Both the position numbers and the translations under genes were made by a program. The notes under the pieces are model-generated. The model did not search any database. It was not told where the DNA came from and saw only the letters and a program-made list of their open reading frames with translations. Positions 1-6,112 of a stretch of DNA of 10,667 nt are shown here, piece after piece. The DNA lies in assembly GCA_900545935.1 (NCBI GenBank), contig URAP01000053.1, positions 1 through 10,667 on the forward strand, read 5' to 3'. The stretch's first letter is position 1; each line of letters begins with the position of its first letter. The stretch is from an uncultured Eubacteriales bacterium (GTDB lineage Bacteria; Bacillota; Clostridia; Oscillospirales; CAG-272).

Positions 1-339
1 TATGAATTGGTTGGAGACTATTATCTGATTGCCGGGGATGATGAGCCGGAGGAAGATCAGCCAATCGGGGTATGGGGACAGCGGCATCTCTGCTATCTCA
101 AGGAGCATCGCCGTGTGCGATATACCACTCTGCTGACAGGTGGCGAATTGAACGCCTATCTTGCGGATATCGACCGACGGGCAGAGGAACTTTTTCTTCG
201 GCTGGTAAAGCAAATGGCAGATGCAGATGGTATTTCCGAAACGCTGAAAGCCAACGACCAAATGGAATGGGTCAGGCGGATGAATAATGTCCGCAGCCGA
301 GCATTTGAAATAGTCGAGGTAGATATTATCTATACATAA
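1..339 (+). CDS. tnpV: Transposon-encoded protein TnpV, 5'-truncated by the window edge
   Basis: Frame 1 is open from the first base to the TAA at 337-339, so the gene starts outside the window and 112 codons are visible. The first in-frame start-like codon, TTG at 7, is probably not the true start, because upstream codons read on in the same style. Recognisable stretches are PIGVWGQRHLCYLKEHR, LTGGELNAYLADIDRRAEE and NDQMEWVRRMNNVRSRA, ending in an EIVEVDIIYT-type tail. These match the small TnpV proteins found on Tn4451/Tn4453-type mobilisable elements and many other clostridial integrative elements. TnpV has no established biochemical role. Its presence marks mobile DNA entering from the left. 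A strong hairpin follows 6 nt after the stop codon. Confidence 0.85.
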   Translation, partial: YELVGDYYLIAGDDEPEEDQPIGVWGQRHLCYLKEHRRVRYTTLLTGGELNAYLADIDRRAEELFLRLVKQMADADGISETLKANDQMEWVRRMNNVRSRAFEIVEVDIIYT

Positions 340-345
340 GGCATA

Positions 346-385
346 AGCACAGAGCCGGTAAGAGCATTCTTGCCGGCTCTGTGCT
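346..385 (+). terminator. Strong hairpin after tnpV
   Basis: A 13-bp perfect GC-rich stem (346-358 with 373-385) is extended by four more pairs, including a T-G wobble, around a 6-nt loop (363-368). It lies 6 nt after the tnpV stop. No U-tract follows on the plus strand (ACAATGC), so it is not a textbook intrinsic terminator. It is also 15 nt beyond the 3' end of the converging DUF1998 fragment, so it may block read-through from either side or simply stabilise an mRNA end. Confidence 0.6.
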
Positions 386-400
386 ACAATGCAAATGAGT

Positions 401-550
401 TTACATGCGCTCATCCAAAATTTCTTCTACGAACTCAATTACATACTTTCGTTTAAGCAAATCATGGTATTTCTGATTTTTGTAGCTGCGCAAACACGAA
501 TAGCAGGAAGAATCTCCAACCGCTCCGCCGCAAACGCAGCCTTTCATCAT
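401..550 (-). pseudogene. C-terminal remnant of a DUF1998-type zinc protein (helicase-associated or DISARM DrmB-like)
   Basis: Reading leftward from the double ATG at 550, 49 codons run to a TAA at 401-403. The product contains KGCVCGG, then DSSCYSCLRSYKNQKYHDLL, then KRKYVIEFVEEIL. The C-x-C...C-Y-x-C-L-R-x-Y-x-N-Q-x-x-H-x-x-L-x-R pattern is, to my recognition, the extreme C-terminus of DUF1998 proteins. This four-cysteine domain ends MrfA-type helicases and the DrmB protein of DISARM defence systems. No ribosome binding site precedes the ATGs and a whole DUF1998 protein has many hundreds of residues, so this is a 3' stub. The frame stays open upstream to a stop near 634, but that stretch is the integrase fragment read in another frame. 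The apparent join lies near 553-575. The family call rests on motif memory; a free-standing zinc-ribbon microprotein is the alternative. Confidence 0.6.
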
Positions 551-564
551 TTTTAAAGTGTGAG

Positions 565-732
565 TCAGAATGCAATAACCGTTTCCTTTGTAACAGAGCC
601 GCTTTGTGCATACGCCGCAAATGCTCTTACATCACGGATATATTTTTCTATCGTAGCATCGCTTCTTTTCGCTAAGATAAGATATCCCTTGAATTCGTCG
701 ATCATTTTCTCCGTAATAATTTGTTTTTCCAT
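565..732 (-). pseudogene. Truncated tyrosine recombinase (phage integrase), N-terminal SAM-like domain only
   Basis: A leftward ORF of 55 codons starts at ATG 732 and ends at TGA 565-567. Residues 9-54 carry the helical core-binding (SAM-like) domain that clamps DNA in XerC/integrase proteins: KMIDEFKGYLILAKRS, then ATIEKYIRDVRAFAAYA, then VTKETVIAF. It closely resembles the start of a common clostridial site-specific integrase of roughly 280-300 residues. The whole catalytic domain (R...HxxR...Y) is missing, so the product cannot recombine DNA. A GGAGG sequence lies 13 nt before the ATG (746-750), rather distant, and a TAGAAT box at 762-767 is a possible -10 without a clear -35. The reading breaks where DUF1998-like coding begins in another frame, indicating a deletion fusion rather than a point mutation. 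Confidence 0.75.
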
Positions 733-954
733 TTTGCCTGATTTACCTCCGATTTTTTTATATTCTACCCGAAAAGCACGAAAAAAAAGCTGTCGAACCT
801 TATTGCGAAAAAAACGATAATAATCGCAGAGCTACGAGAAAACAGCGCCTGCCGCATATTTATTAACAAGGTCAGTCATAAATGCTGTCTGCTCGCAGTG
901 TGTTGTGCATGGAACGGCTGGTCAAGCCGCTTTTGCAGAATGAATGTATAAAAA
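733..954. other. Non-coding accessory spacer
   Basis: No convincing gene is seen. On the minus strand, 832-921 is open and reads in part EQTAFMTDLVNKYAAGAVFS before a TAG. It has no start-linked ribosome site and I do not recognise it; it may be a fragment of another mobile-element gene. Poly-A runs at 781-788 and 808-814 and AT-rich composition around 800-825 are notable. This stretch probably belongs to the same decayed element as the integrase and DUF1998 fragments. Confidence 0.4.
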
Positions 955-992
955 ATCCCCCTGCTGCAGTTTGATTTCTGCAACAGGGGGAT
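955..992. terminator. Bidirectional intrinsic terminator
   Basis: A 15-position stem (955-969 with 978-992) has a single C/A mismatch and an 8-nt loop, and begins with a C5/G5 block. On the plus strand it is followed by GCTTTTTA. On the minus strand it is followed by five U residues and then UAUA. It is the first strong terminator reached by leftward transcription out of clpC, 156 nt past that stop codon, and it insulates the heat-shock operon from the mobile debris to the left. Confidence 0.8.
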
Positions 993-1148
993 GCTTTTTA
1001 TGCACGATTTAACATGCTGCGATGTATGTGCATAACGGCTTATGGCGGTGCTGCTCGGTCGGAGCGGTGCTTGCGGAATTTTCTTGCGCTGACAGCTACT
1101 CTATGTGCAATATCCTACGCAATATTCGTTCCGCAATAGAACAGCTCC
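993..1148 (-). other. clpC 3' untranslated region
   Basis: No gene is supported here. The stretch lies between the clpC stop and the 955-992 terminator. It holds an 8-bp inverted repeat, TTGCGGAA at 1071-1078 with TTCCGCAA at 1129-1136, enclosing a smaller TTGCG (1084-1088) / CGCAA (1118-1122) pair. A separate 7-bp pair TATGCAC (999-1005) / GTGCATA (1028-1034) is also present. These could fold the end of the clpC message, but loops are long and significance is uncertain. Confidence 0.35.
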
Positions 1149-3689
1149 TTATTCCGCACAGCCTGAGTTGTCGGAGCTGTCAGCCGGCTTGCCGTCAGCA
1201 GGAGCGGCTGTTTTGTCGGTCTCGGTGCCGACCTCATCCGCAGGCTTGAACAGAATAGTCTTGCCGTCCGCGTCGAGCACGGCGCGGATCTTGCTGCCCT
1301 CACCTATTCTGCCCTCGAGCATTTCAGTGGAGAGGGCATCCTCTACGCGGCTCTGAATGACTCTGCGCATAGGACGTGCGCCGTATACGGGGTCGGTACC
1401 CTCTTTAGCGAGCACCGATACGACCTCGGGAGAGAACTCGCAGGTGATACCGCGCTCGGAGAGACGCTTCTCGACCGAACGGAGCATAAGACGTGCAATG
1501 CTCTCTATCTCCTCCGCGCTGAGACGGTCAAAGATAATTATCTCATCGAGACGGTTGATAAGCTCGGGACGGAAGGTCGAGCGGAGTGCCTCGAGCACCT
1601 TTTCGCGGACGCGCTCGCCGTCGTTCTCTCCTGTCTTGTCGCCGTCGCCGCCACCGAAGCCGAGCTTAGCGGAGCGGTCGGTAAAGCTGGAGGCACCGAT
1701 ATTAGAGGTCATAATTATGATAGCATTCTTGAAGCTGACCTTACGACCCTTTGCATCGGTCAGAATACCGTCCTCGAGTATCTGGAGCAGGATGTTGAAT
1801 ACATCGGGATGCGCCTTCTCTATCTCATCGAACAGAACGACAGAGTAGGGGTTGCGGCGTATCTTCTCTGTGAGCTGACCGCCGTCGTCGAAGCCGACAT
1901 AGCCGGGAGGCGAGCCGATCATCTTAGATACCGAGTGCTTTTCCATATACTCGCTCATGTCAATTCTTATCATGGCGTTCTCGTCGCCGAACAGTGCAGC
2001 GGCAAGAGCCTTGCAGAGCTCTGTCTTACCAACACCGGTAGGACCGAGGAAGATGAACGAGCCCATAGGTCTGCGCGGGTCTCCGAGTCCTACACGCGCA
2101 CGGCGTATAGCTCTCGAGACTGCGCTTACAGCGTCCTTCTGACCGATGATACGGCGATGGAGCTCATCCTCAAGATGGAGCAGACGCTCGGATTCATCCT
2201 CGCCGAGACGCTCGACGGGGATACCTGTCCATGCGTGAACTATCTCCGCAATGTCGCTCTCTCCGATAGAAAGATGCTTGATATCGTCGCGGTTCTTCCA
2301 ACCGTCCTTTGCATGCTCAAGCTCCTCGGTAAGGCGCTTCTCCTCGTCACGCTTTTCGGCTGCGCGTTCAAAGTCCTGGCTTGAAACCGCAGCTTCCTTT
2401 TCGGCAGCGGCAGCTCTGAGCTTTTCCTCAAGCTCCTTGATGGGGGCGGGCGCTGACAGAGCGCCGATACGTACCTTGGATGCAGCCTCGTCGATAAGGT
2501 CTATCGCCTTATCGGGAAGATATCTGTCTGCAATATAACGGACGGAGTATTTTACTGCGGCATCTATTGCCTCGTCGGTAATCTTAACCTTGTGGTGTGC
2601 CTCGTATTTGTCGCGAAGTCCGCGTAGGATGAGCACTGCCTCCTCGGGGGTAGGCTCACCGACAGATACGGACTGGAAACGACGCTCAAGCGCAGCATCC
2701 TTTTCGATGTGCGCGCGGTACTCGGAGATGGTCGTTGCACCGATTACCTGCATATCTCCTCTTGCGAGAGCGGGCTTGATGATATTTGCGGCATCTACCG
2801 CGCCCTCCGCAGCGCCTGCGCCTATGATGGTATGGATCTCGTCGATGAACAGAATGATGCTCTTGTCCTCCGAGACCTCCTTCATAACGCCCTTCATACG
2901 GTCCTCAAATTCGCCGCGGTACTTCGCTCCCGCGATCATTCCGGGAATATCAAGAGTGATTATACGCTTGCCCTCGAGCGTTTCGGGCACAACGCCCTCG
3001 GCTATCCTGCGGGCAAGACCCTCTACGACTGCGGTCTTACCGACACCGGGCTCACCGATAAGACAGGGGTTATTTTTAGTCCTGCGCGAGAGTATCTGAA
3101 TAACTCGCTCGGTCTCCTTTTCACGACCGATAACAGGGTCTATCTTGCCGTCGCGTGCAAGCGCGGTGAGGTCGCGTCCGAATTTCTTCAGAGCGCTCTC
3201 GTTACCGTCCTTGCCGGACATACCCTCGCTCTCCTCTTCGTCGGTGCCCTGACCGCCTCCGCGACGGAAGAAATCACCGAGATCGCTCGAGAGCTCCCCG
3301 AGACCTACTCCCTGAGCGGAGAGCAGGCGCAGCGCTACGCAGTCCGGCTCGCCGAGCATGGCAAGCAGCAGATGCTCTGTGCCGATATAGCTGTGCCCGA
3401 GTCTTGCGGACTCACGCGCAGCGGATTCTATCAGTCGCTTAGTCCTCGGAGTCATATCCCCGGGACCGACATTCGTGGGCGAGCCGCTGCCCGCCATCTC
3501 AATTATCATTGCGCGGGTCTGTTCCTCACTTGCGCCTCTTGCGGTGAGTATCTGCTTTGCAGCACCCTCTACCGAGAGCAGACCGAGCAGCAGATGCTCT
3601 GTACCTATATATGTGTGCCCGAGGCTGCGCGCAGCTGCCATAGCGGAGCCGAGCGCATCACTCGCAGCGGAAGTAAATCTGTTTGCCAT
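1149..3689 (-). CDS. clpC: ATP-dependent Clp protease ATP-binding subunit ClpC
   Basis: ClpC is a hexameric AAA+ unfoldase (846 aa) that feeds substrates, including phosphoarginine-tagged proteins, to the ClpP peptidase in the cytoplasm. Two Clp-N repeats occupy about residues 1-145. Each carries the YIGTEHLLL motif, placing E31 and E105 where B. subtilis ClpC binds phosphoarginine (E32/E106). The first AAA+ domain has Walker A GEPGVGKT (212-219), Walker B ILFIDE (279-284) and LERRF (335-339). A short coiled M-domain with a UVR-like segment (about 415-470) docks adaptors. The second AAA+ domain has GPTGVGKT (549-556), VVLFDE (617-622), TSN (661-663) and GARP (770-773). The LGF tripeptide at 676-678 is the ClpP-docking loop, so a ClpP partner is expected elsewhere. 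It is followed by an unusual Gly/Asp-rich stretch (679-693). The tail after 820 is polar and disordered. AAGGG lies 11 nt before the ATG. It is the last gene of the operon, 78 nt after mcsB. Confidence 0.97.
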   Translation of the reverse strand: MANRFTSAASDALGSAMAAARSLGHTYIGTEHLLLGLLSVEGAAKQILTARGASEEQTRAMIIEMAGSGSPTNVGPGDMTPRTKRLIESAARESARLGHSYIGTEHLLLAMLGEPDCVALRLLSAQGVGLGELSSDLGDFFRRGGGQGTDEEESEGMSGKDGNESALKKFGRDLTALARDGKIDPVIGREKETERVIQILSRRTKNNPCLIGEPGVGKTAVVEGLARRIAEGVVPETLEGKRIITLDIPGMIAGAKYRGEFEDRMKGVMKEVSEDKSIILFIDEIHTIIGAGAAEGAVDAANIIKPALARGDMQVIGATTISEYRAHIEKDAALERRFQSVSVGEPTPEEAVLILRGLRDKYEAHHKVKITDEAIDAAVKYSVRYIADRYLPDKAIDLIDEAASKVRIGALSAPAPIKELEEKLRAAAAEKEAAVSSQDFERAAEKRDEEKRLTEELEHAKDGWKNRDDIKHLSIGESDIAEIVHAWTGIPVERLGEDESERLLHLEDELHRRIIGQKDAVSAVSRAIRRARVGLGDPRRPMGSFIFLGPTGVGKTELCKALAAALFGDENAMIRIDMSEYMEKHSVSKMIGSPPGYVGFDDGGQLTEKIRRNPYSVVLFDEIEKAHPDVFNILLQILEDGILTDAKGRKVSFKNAIIIMTSNIGASSFTDRSAKLGFGGGDGDKTGENDGERVREKVLEALRSTFRPELINRLDEIIIFDRLSAEEIESIARLMLRSVEKRLSERGITCEFSPEVVSVLAKEGTDPVYGARPMRRVIQSRVEDALSTEMLEGRIGEGSKIRAVLDADGKTILFKPADEVGTETDKTAAPADGKPADSSDNSGCAE

Positions 3690-3767
3690 ATTGAAATCAT
3701 CCCTTTCCCGATTTAATTATTTGTATATTATCTGTTGGAATCTGTTTCGCCTTTCGTGTGGGCTTTA

Positions 3768-4787
3768 TCAGTGTCCGCCGAGGTGTGTGCGCAGATACTT
3801 TGCACGTGCCTTATCACGCTCAAGCTCGCCGAGGTGCTTGCCCTCGTCGACCGAAAGACTTGCGGGCATGACATGCACCATTGTCTCTGTCAGCTTCTCA
3901 TAGCTGAGCTCCTTTTCATCGAGATAGCCGAGTGCAAGTCCGAGACGGACGTAAGCACAGAGGCTCAGAAATTCCTTGGAGCTCATCAGATAAGAGGAGC
4001 GCAGGGTACCGAGCGAACGGTACGCAAGGTCGGTGAGTCGGTCGGGACTGTCGGACTTCATGGTGGCTCTTGCATTACGCTCAAGCTCCATTATCTGTGC
4101 CGTGACCTCCTCGAGCTTCTTTATCGTATCGAGCTCGCTTATACCGAGCGTTGTCTGATTGGATATCTGATACATGTAGCCGTCGGCATCCGAGCCCTCG
4201 CCCCATGTGCCGCGGATAGTGAGTCCGAGCTTTCCGAGAGAGGAGGCAAGTGCGCCTATCTTGCGGTTCATAGCAAGTGCGGGGAGAAATACCATTATAG
4301 AGGCTCTCATGCCGGTACCGAGATTGGTGGGACAATGCGTCAGGAATCCGAGCTTGTCGTCAAACGCAACATCGAGACGGTCGATCAGCTTATCATCGAC
4401 CTCGTTTGCGCGGTTGAATGCCTCCTCGAGTGCAAGACCCGAGCGTATACACTGCAGACGGATGTGATCCTCCTCGCATATCATAATACCGACGCCGCTG
4501 TCCTTCTGATACATATATGCATGGGGCAGGGCGGAGGCGGCAAATTCGGGGCTGACATCGTATCTCTCGACATAAGCCTGTGCCTGCTCTCCGCTGAGCG
4601 AGGAGAAGTCGGTGAATTCCCATCCGCTCTCGTCGTCGAGCGCGCCTCTGACCTTTTCTATGACCGCCTCGGCTCCCGCCTTGTCAAGCCTTGATACAAA
4701 GGGTACGTCGCGTAGGTTTCTTGCGTACCTTACTCTTGAGCTGATCACAACGTCGCTGTCTTTACCTTTTTCGGTGTACCAATACAT
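3768..4787 (-). CDS. mcsB: Protein-arginine kinase McsB
   Basis: McsB (339 aa) transfers phosphate from ATP to arginine side chains, marking proteins for ClpC-ClpP and inactivating CtsR. It belongs to the ATP:guanido phosphotransferase family. Visible motifs are SSRVRYARN (16-24, nucleotide phosphate binding), CEEDHIRLQ (104-112, catalytic acidic residue; the family usually has N where C104 stands), THCPTNLGTGMRAS (150-163, with the conserved Cys at 152), RGTWGEGS (192-199, second catalytic glutamate E197) and YQISNQTTLG (206-215). RDKARA at 324-329 fits the RDxxRA motif that forms the allosteric phosphoarginine pocket of bacterial arginine kinases. This argues for protein kinase activity rather than free-arginine kinase activity. 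A strong AGGGGG ribosome site (4796-4801 area) overlaps the mcsA stop and sits 8 nt before the ATG. The 14-nt gap to mcsA suggests translational coupling with its activator. Confidence 0.96.
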   Translation of the reverse strand: MYWYTEKGKDSDVVISSRVRYARNLRDVPFVSRLDKAGAEAVIEKVRGALDDESGWEFTDFSSLSGEQAQAYVERYDVSPEFAASALPHAYMYQKDSGVGIMICEEDHIRLQCIRSGLALEEAFNRANEVDDKLIDRLDVAFDDKLGFLTHCPTNLGTGMRASIMVFLPALAMNRKIGALASSLGKLGLTIRGTWGEGSDADGYMYQISNQTTLGISELDTIKKLEEVTAQIMELERNARATMKSDSPDRLTDLAYRSLGTLRSSYLMSSKEFLSLCAYVRLGLALGYLDEKELSYEKLTETMVHVMPASLSVDEGKHLGELERDKARAKYLRTHLGGH

Positions 4788-4801
4788 ATCCGTATCCCCC
4801 T

Positions 4802-5323
4802 TTACGCATCCTTTTCTTTTTCTTCTTTTTCGAGGCTTTGAATCTCATCGCGGAGCTTAGCTGCCTCCTCAAATTCCTGCTTACCTACCGCAATGCTGAG
4901 CTTTTCCTTCAGCTTTTCTATCTTTTTTTCGCGGCTGATTCTGCTGCCGAGGTGCTTCGGTATCTTGCCGATGTGCTCGCGCTTTCCGTGGATACCCTCG
5001 ATGGTATCGCCGAGCTCATCGCTGAATACTTCATAGCACTTAGAGCAGCCCGCCTTGCCGGATTCGGCAAAGTCTCTGTAAGTCGCGCCGCATACCGGGC
5101 AGGTTCTGCCGCTGCCGAGACGCGAGGACGGACGAAGTCCGAAGAACGGAGCGAGAAGATTCATCTCGCCGAAGCCCTTCCAGAACGAGCCGAACTCGGC
5201 ATCCGTTTTCTTTCTCAGCTCCGCTGCGCAATCCTCGCAGAGGTTCATTTCGGTGACCTTACCGTTAATATTCTGTTTATAGTATACGCTGGCTTCCTTC
5301 TTACCGCATTTTGTGCACATCAT
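4802..5323 (-). CDS. mcsA: McsA, zinc-finger activator of McsB
   Basis: McsA (173 aa) is the cytoplasmic activator and adaptor of McsB in the CtsR heat-shock circuit. It has four CxxC pairs: C3/C6 and C29/C32 form a first zinc site, and C75/C78 (CPVCG) with C93/C96 (CSKC) form a second. The C-terminal half is charged and coiled. It ends in a UVR motif (about 146-166, with FEEAAKLRDEIQSLE), a segment shared with UvrB/UvrC and with the M-domain of ClpC. Length and order of parts match the family. Two ATG codons are adjacent (5321-5323 and 5318-5320); the first is used here, with AGG at 5333-5335 about 9 nt upstream. It lies 48 nt downstream of ctsR and 14 nt upstream of mcsB. All eight cysteines are kept, so redox or metal control as in Bacillus is plausible. 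Confidence 0.95.
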   Translation of the reverse strand: MMCTKCGKKEASVYYKQNINGKVTEMNLCEDCAAELRKKTDAEFGSFWKGFGEMNLLAPFFGLRPSSRLGSGRTCPVCGATYRDFAESGKAGCSKCYEVFSDELGDTIEGIHGKREHIGKIPKHLGSRISREKKIEKLKEKLSIAVGKQEFEEAAKLRDEIQSLEKEEKEKDA

Positions 5324-5371
5324 AATAGCATACCTAACCTTTCTTTATATTCTGTGGTATCCGTGACTATT

Positions 5372-5800
5372 TTAATCCATCACGGCGAGTATAATCTGAC
5401 GAAGCATGTCGGCTCTGTCCGAGTTTTTTTCGATAAAGCCCGATGCTATGTGTATCAGATTTGCTTCTCTCGGCGTTATAACGCCCCGCTCGCGGAGGTT
5501 TACCGCGAACGCATCGCATGATGCCCGGTCGATCTCATTACCGACCGCATGGAATACATGCATCAGATAACCGTTTCGGCTCATTTGCTTTCGAGTTATC
5601 CGAATGTATCCGCCGCCGCCGCGTCTGCTCTCGATGACATAACCCTTATCCGGCGAGAAGCGCGAGGTGATAACATAGTTTATCTGAGAGGGAACACACC
5701 CTACACGTGTTGCAAGGTCGTTCCTCTTCAGCTCTGCCGTTCCTCCGCCTCCGTCGAGCATCTCCTCAATTATCGCGGCGATTGTGTCCGATATCGGCAT
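5372..5800 (-). CDS. ctsR: Heat-shock transcriptional repressor CtsR
   Basis: CtsR is a dimeric winged-helix repressor of clp genes that releases DNA on heating and under McsA/McsB control. With the ATG at 5800 the protein has 142 aa and begins MPISDTIAAIIEEML, aligning with the family N-terminus. AAAGGAAG (5808-5815) sits 7 nt upstream. An in-frame ATG at 5845 would add 15 residues (MRMYKEMMRKKGSVN) that the family lacks; it also has a GGGAAG nearby, so it cannot be fully excluded. The helix-turn-helix spans about 26-48 (RNDLATRVGCVPSQINYVIT). The wing RRGGGGYIRI (59-68) contains the tetraglycine loop that acts as the intrinsic thermosensor in other CtsR proteins, and the arginine before it is in the region phosphorylated by McsB. 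The C-terminal helical dimerisation domain fills 72-142. First gene of the operon, autoregulated by the operators at 5888-5920. Confidence 0.95.
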   Translation of the reverse strand: MPISDTIAAIIEEMLDGGGGTAELKRNDLATRVGCVPSQINYVITSRFSPDKGYVIESRRGGGGYIRITRKQMSRNGYLMHVFHAVGNEIDRASCDAFAVNLRERGVITPREANLIHIASGFIEKNSDRADMLRQIILAVMD

Positions 5801-5874
5801 ATTTACGCTTCCTTTCTTTCGCATCATTTCTTTGTACATCCTCATCGACTTCCCGATTTCCTTTGTACGGCTAT

Positions 5875-5903
5875 ATTATAACCGATAGGTCAAAGAAAGT
5901 CAA
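5875..5903 (-). promoter_or_regulatory. Sigma-A promoter of the ctsR-mcsA-mcsB-clpC operon
   Basis: On the minus strand, TTGACT (5903-5898) is followed by exactly 17 nt and a perfect TATAAT (5880-5875). Transcription would start near 5868, giving a leader of about 68 nt to the ATG at 5800. The -35 hexamer lies inside the CtsR heptads, so bound repressor would occlude RNA polymerase. Confidence 0.88.
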
Positions 5904-5920
5904 AGTCAAAATAGGTCAAA
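5888..5920. promoter_or_regulatory. Two tandem CtsR operators
   Basis: The CtsR consensus is RGTCAAA-NAN-RGTCAAA. Bases 5888-5904 read GGTCAAA-GAA-AGTCAAA, an exact match. Bases 5904-5920 read AGTCAAA-ATA-GGTCAAA, differing only at the centre of the 3-nt spacer. The two operators share base 5904, so four heptads start at 5888, 5898, 5904 and 5914. They cover the -35 box and the spacer of the ctsR promoter, consistent with autoregulation. Confidence 0.9.
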
Positions 5921-5992
5921 TAATTCTGCTGAAATCCGATCTCGGGCGATTTTGAGGGCAAAACGCATGTTTTTCAAGCAAAATCTAACTAT

Positions 5993-6009
5993 TTTGACCT
6001 TTCCTGACC
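5993..6009. promoter_or_regulatory. Degenerate third CtsR operator, inverted relative to the first two
   Basis: TTTGACC-TTT-CCTGACC is the reverse-complement form of the consensus, with a perfect outer heptad, a permitted spacer and two mismatches in the inner heptad. A further GGCCTTT at 6017-6023 continues the roughly 10-11-nt GACCTTT periodicity (5996, 6006). The site is 73 bp from operator 2 and about 42 bp upstream of the -35 box of the divergent pseudouridine synthase gene. It may assist looping or cooperative repression, or affect the rightward promoter. Confidence 0.5.
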
Positions 6010-6050
6010 TTTGTTCGGCCTTTCTTTAGATTTTGTAAAAATAATATCTG

Positions 6051-6079
6051 TTGCAAAATAGGGTAAAATGAGTTAGAAT
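6051..6079 (+). promoter_or_regulatory. Promoter of the pseudouridine synthase / DUF3810 unit
   Basis: TTGCAA (6051-6056), a 17-nt spacer and TAGAAT (6074-6079) form a good sigma-A promoter. The predicted start near 6086 leaves only about 5 nt before the ATG at 6092 but about 27 nt, including a GGAGGG site, before the ATG at 6113. This helps decide the start of the gene. Confidence 0.7.
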
Positions 6080-6112
6080 ATATAAAATCAAATGTCTTTC
6101 GCGGAGGGCATA

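Noticed and set aside
560..820. 86-codon plus-strand open frame over the integrase relic
   Set aside because: Overlaps the clearly recombinase-like minus-strand reading; hydrophobic product without a ribosome site or known motif.
2709..3716. Long open frame on the plus strand opposite clpC (335 codons)
   Set aside because: Antisense shadow of the ClpC N-domain and first AAA+ domain; no family motifs, while the minus strand encodes an unmistakable ClpC.
3735..4694. Long open frame on the plus strand opposite mcsB (319 codons)
   Set aside because: Shadow of mcsB, which carries all its catalytic motifs on the other strand; the plus product is low-complexity in Leu/Glu/Ala with no recognisable domain.
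5801..5845. Earlier ATG for CtsR (adds 15 residues)
   Set aside because: The extension is not part of the CtsR family N-terminus, and the ATG at 5800 has a well-placed AAAGGAAG. Kept as an alternative in the gene entry.
5881..6091. CIRCE (HrcA) element near the heat-shock operon
   Set aside because: Looked for TTAGCACTC-N9-GAGTGCTAA and found none; control is by CtsR heptads only.
6092..6112. Earlier ATG for the pseudouridine synthase
   Set aside because: Only about 5 nt downstream of the predicted transcription start, with no ribosome site; the ATG at 6113 has GGAGGG.
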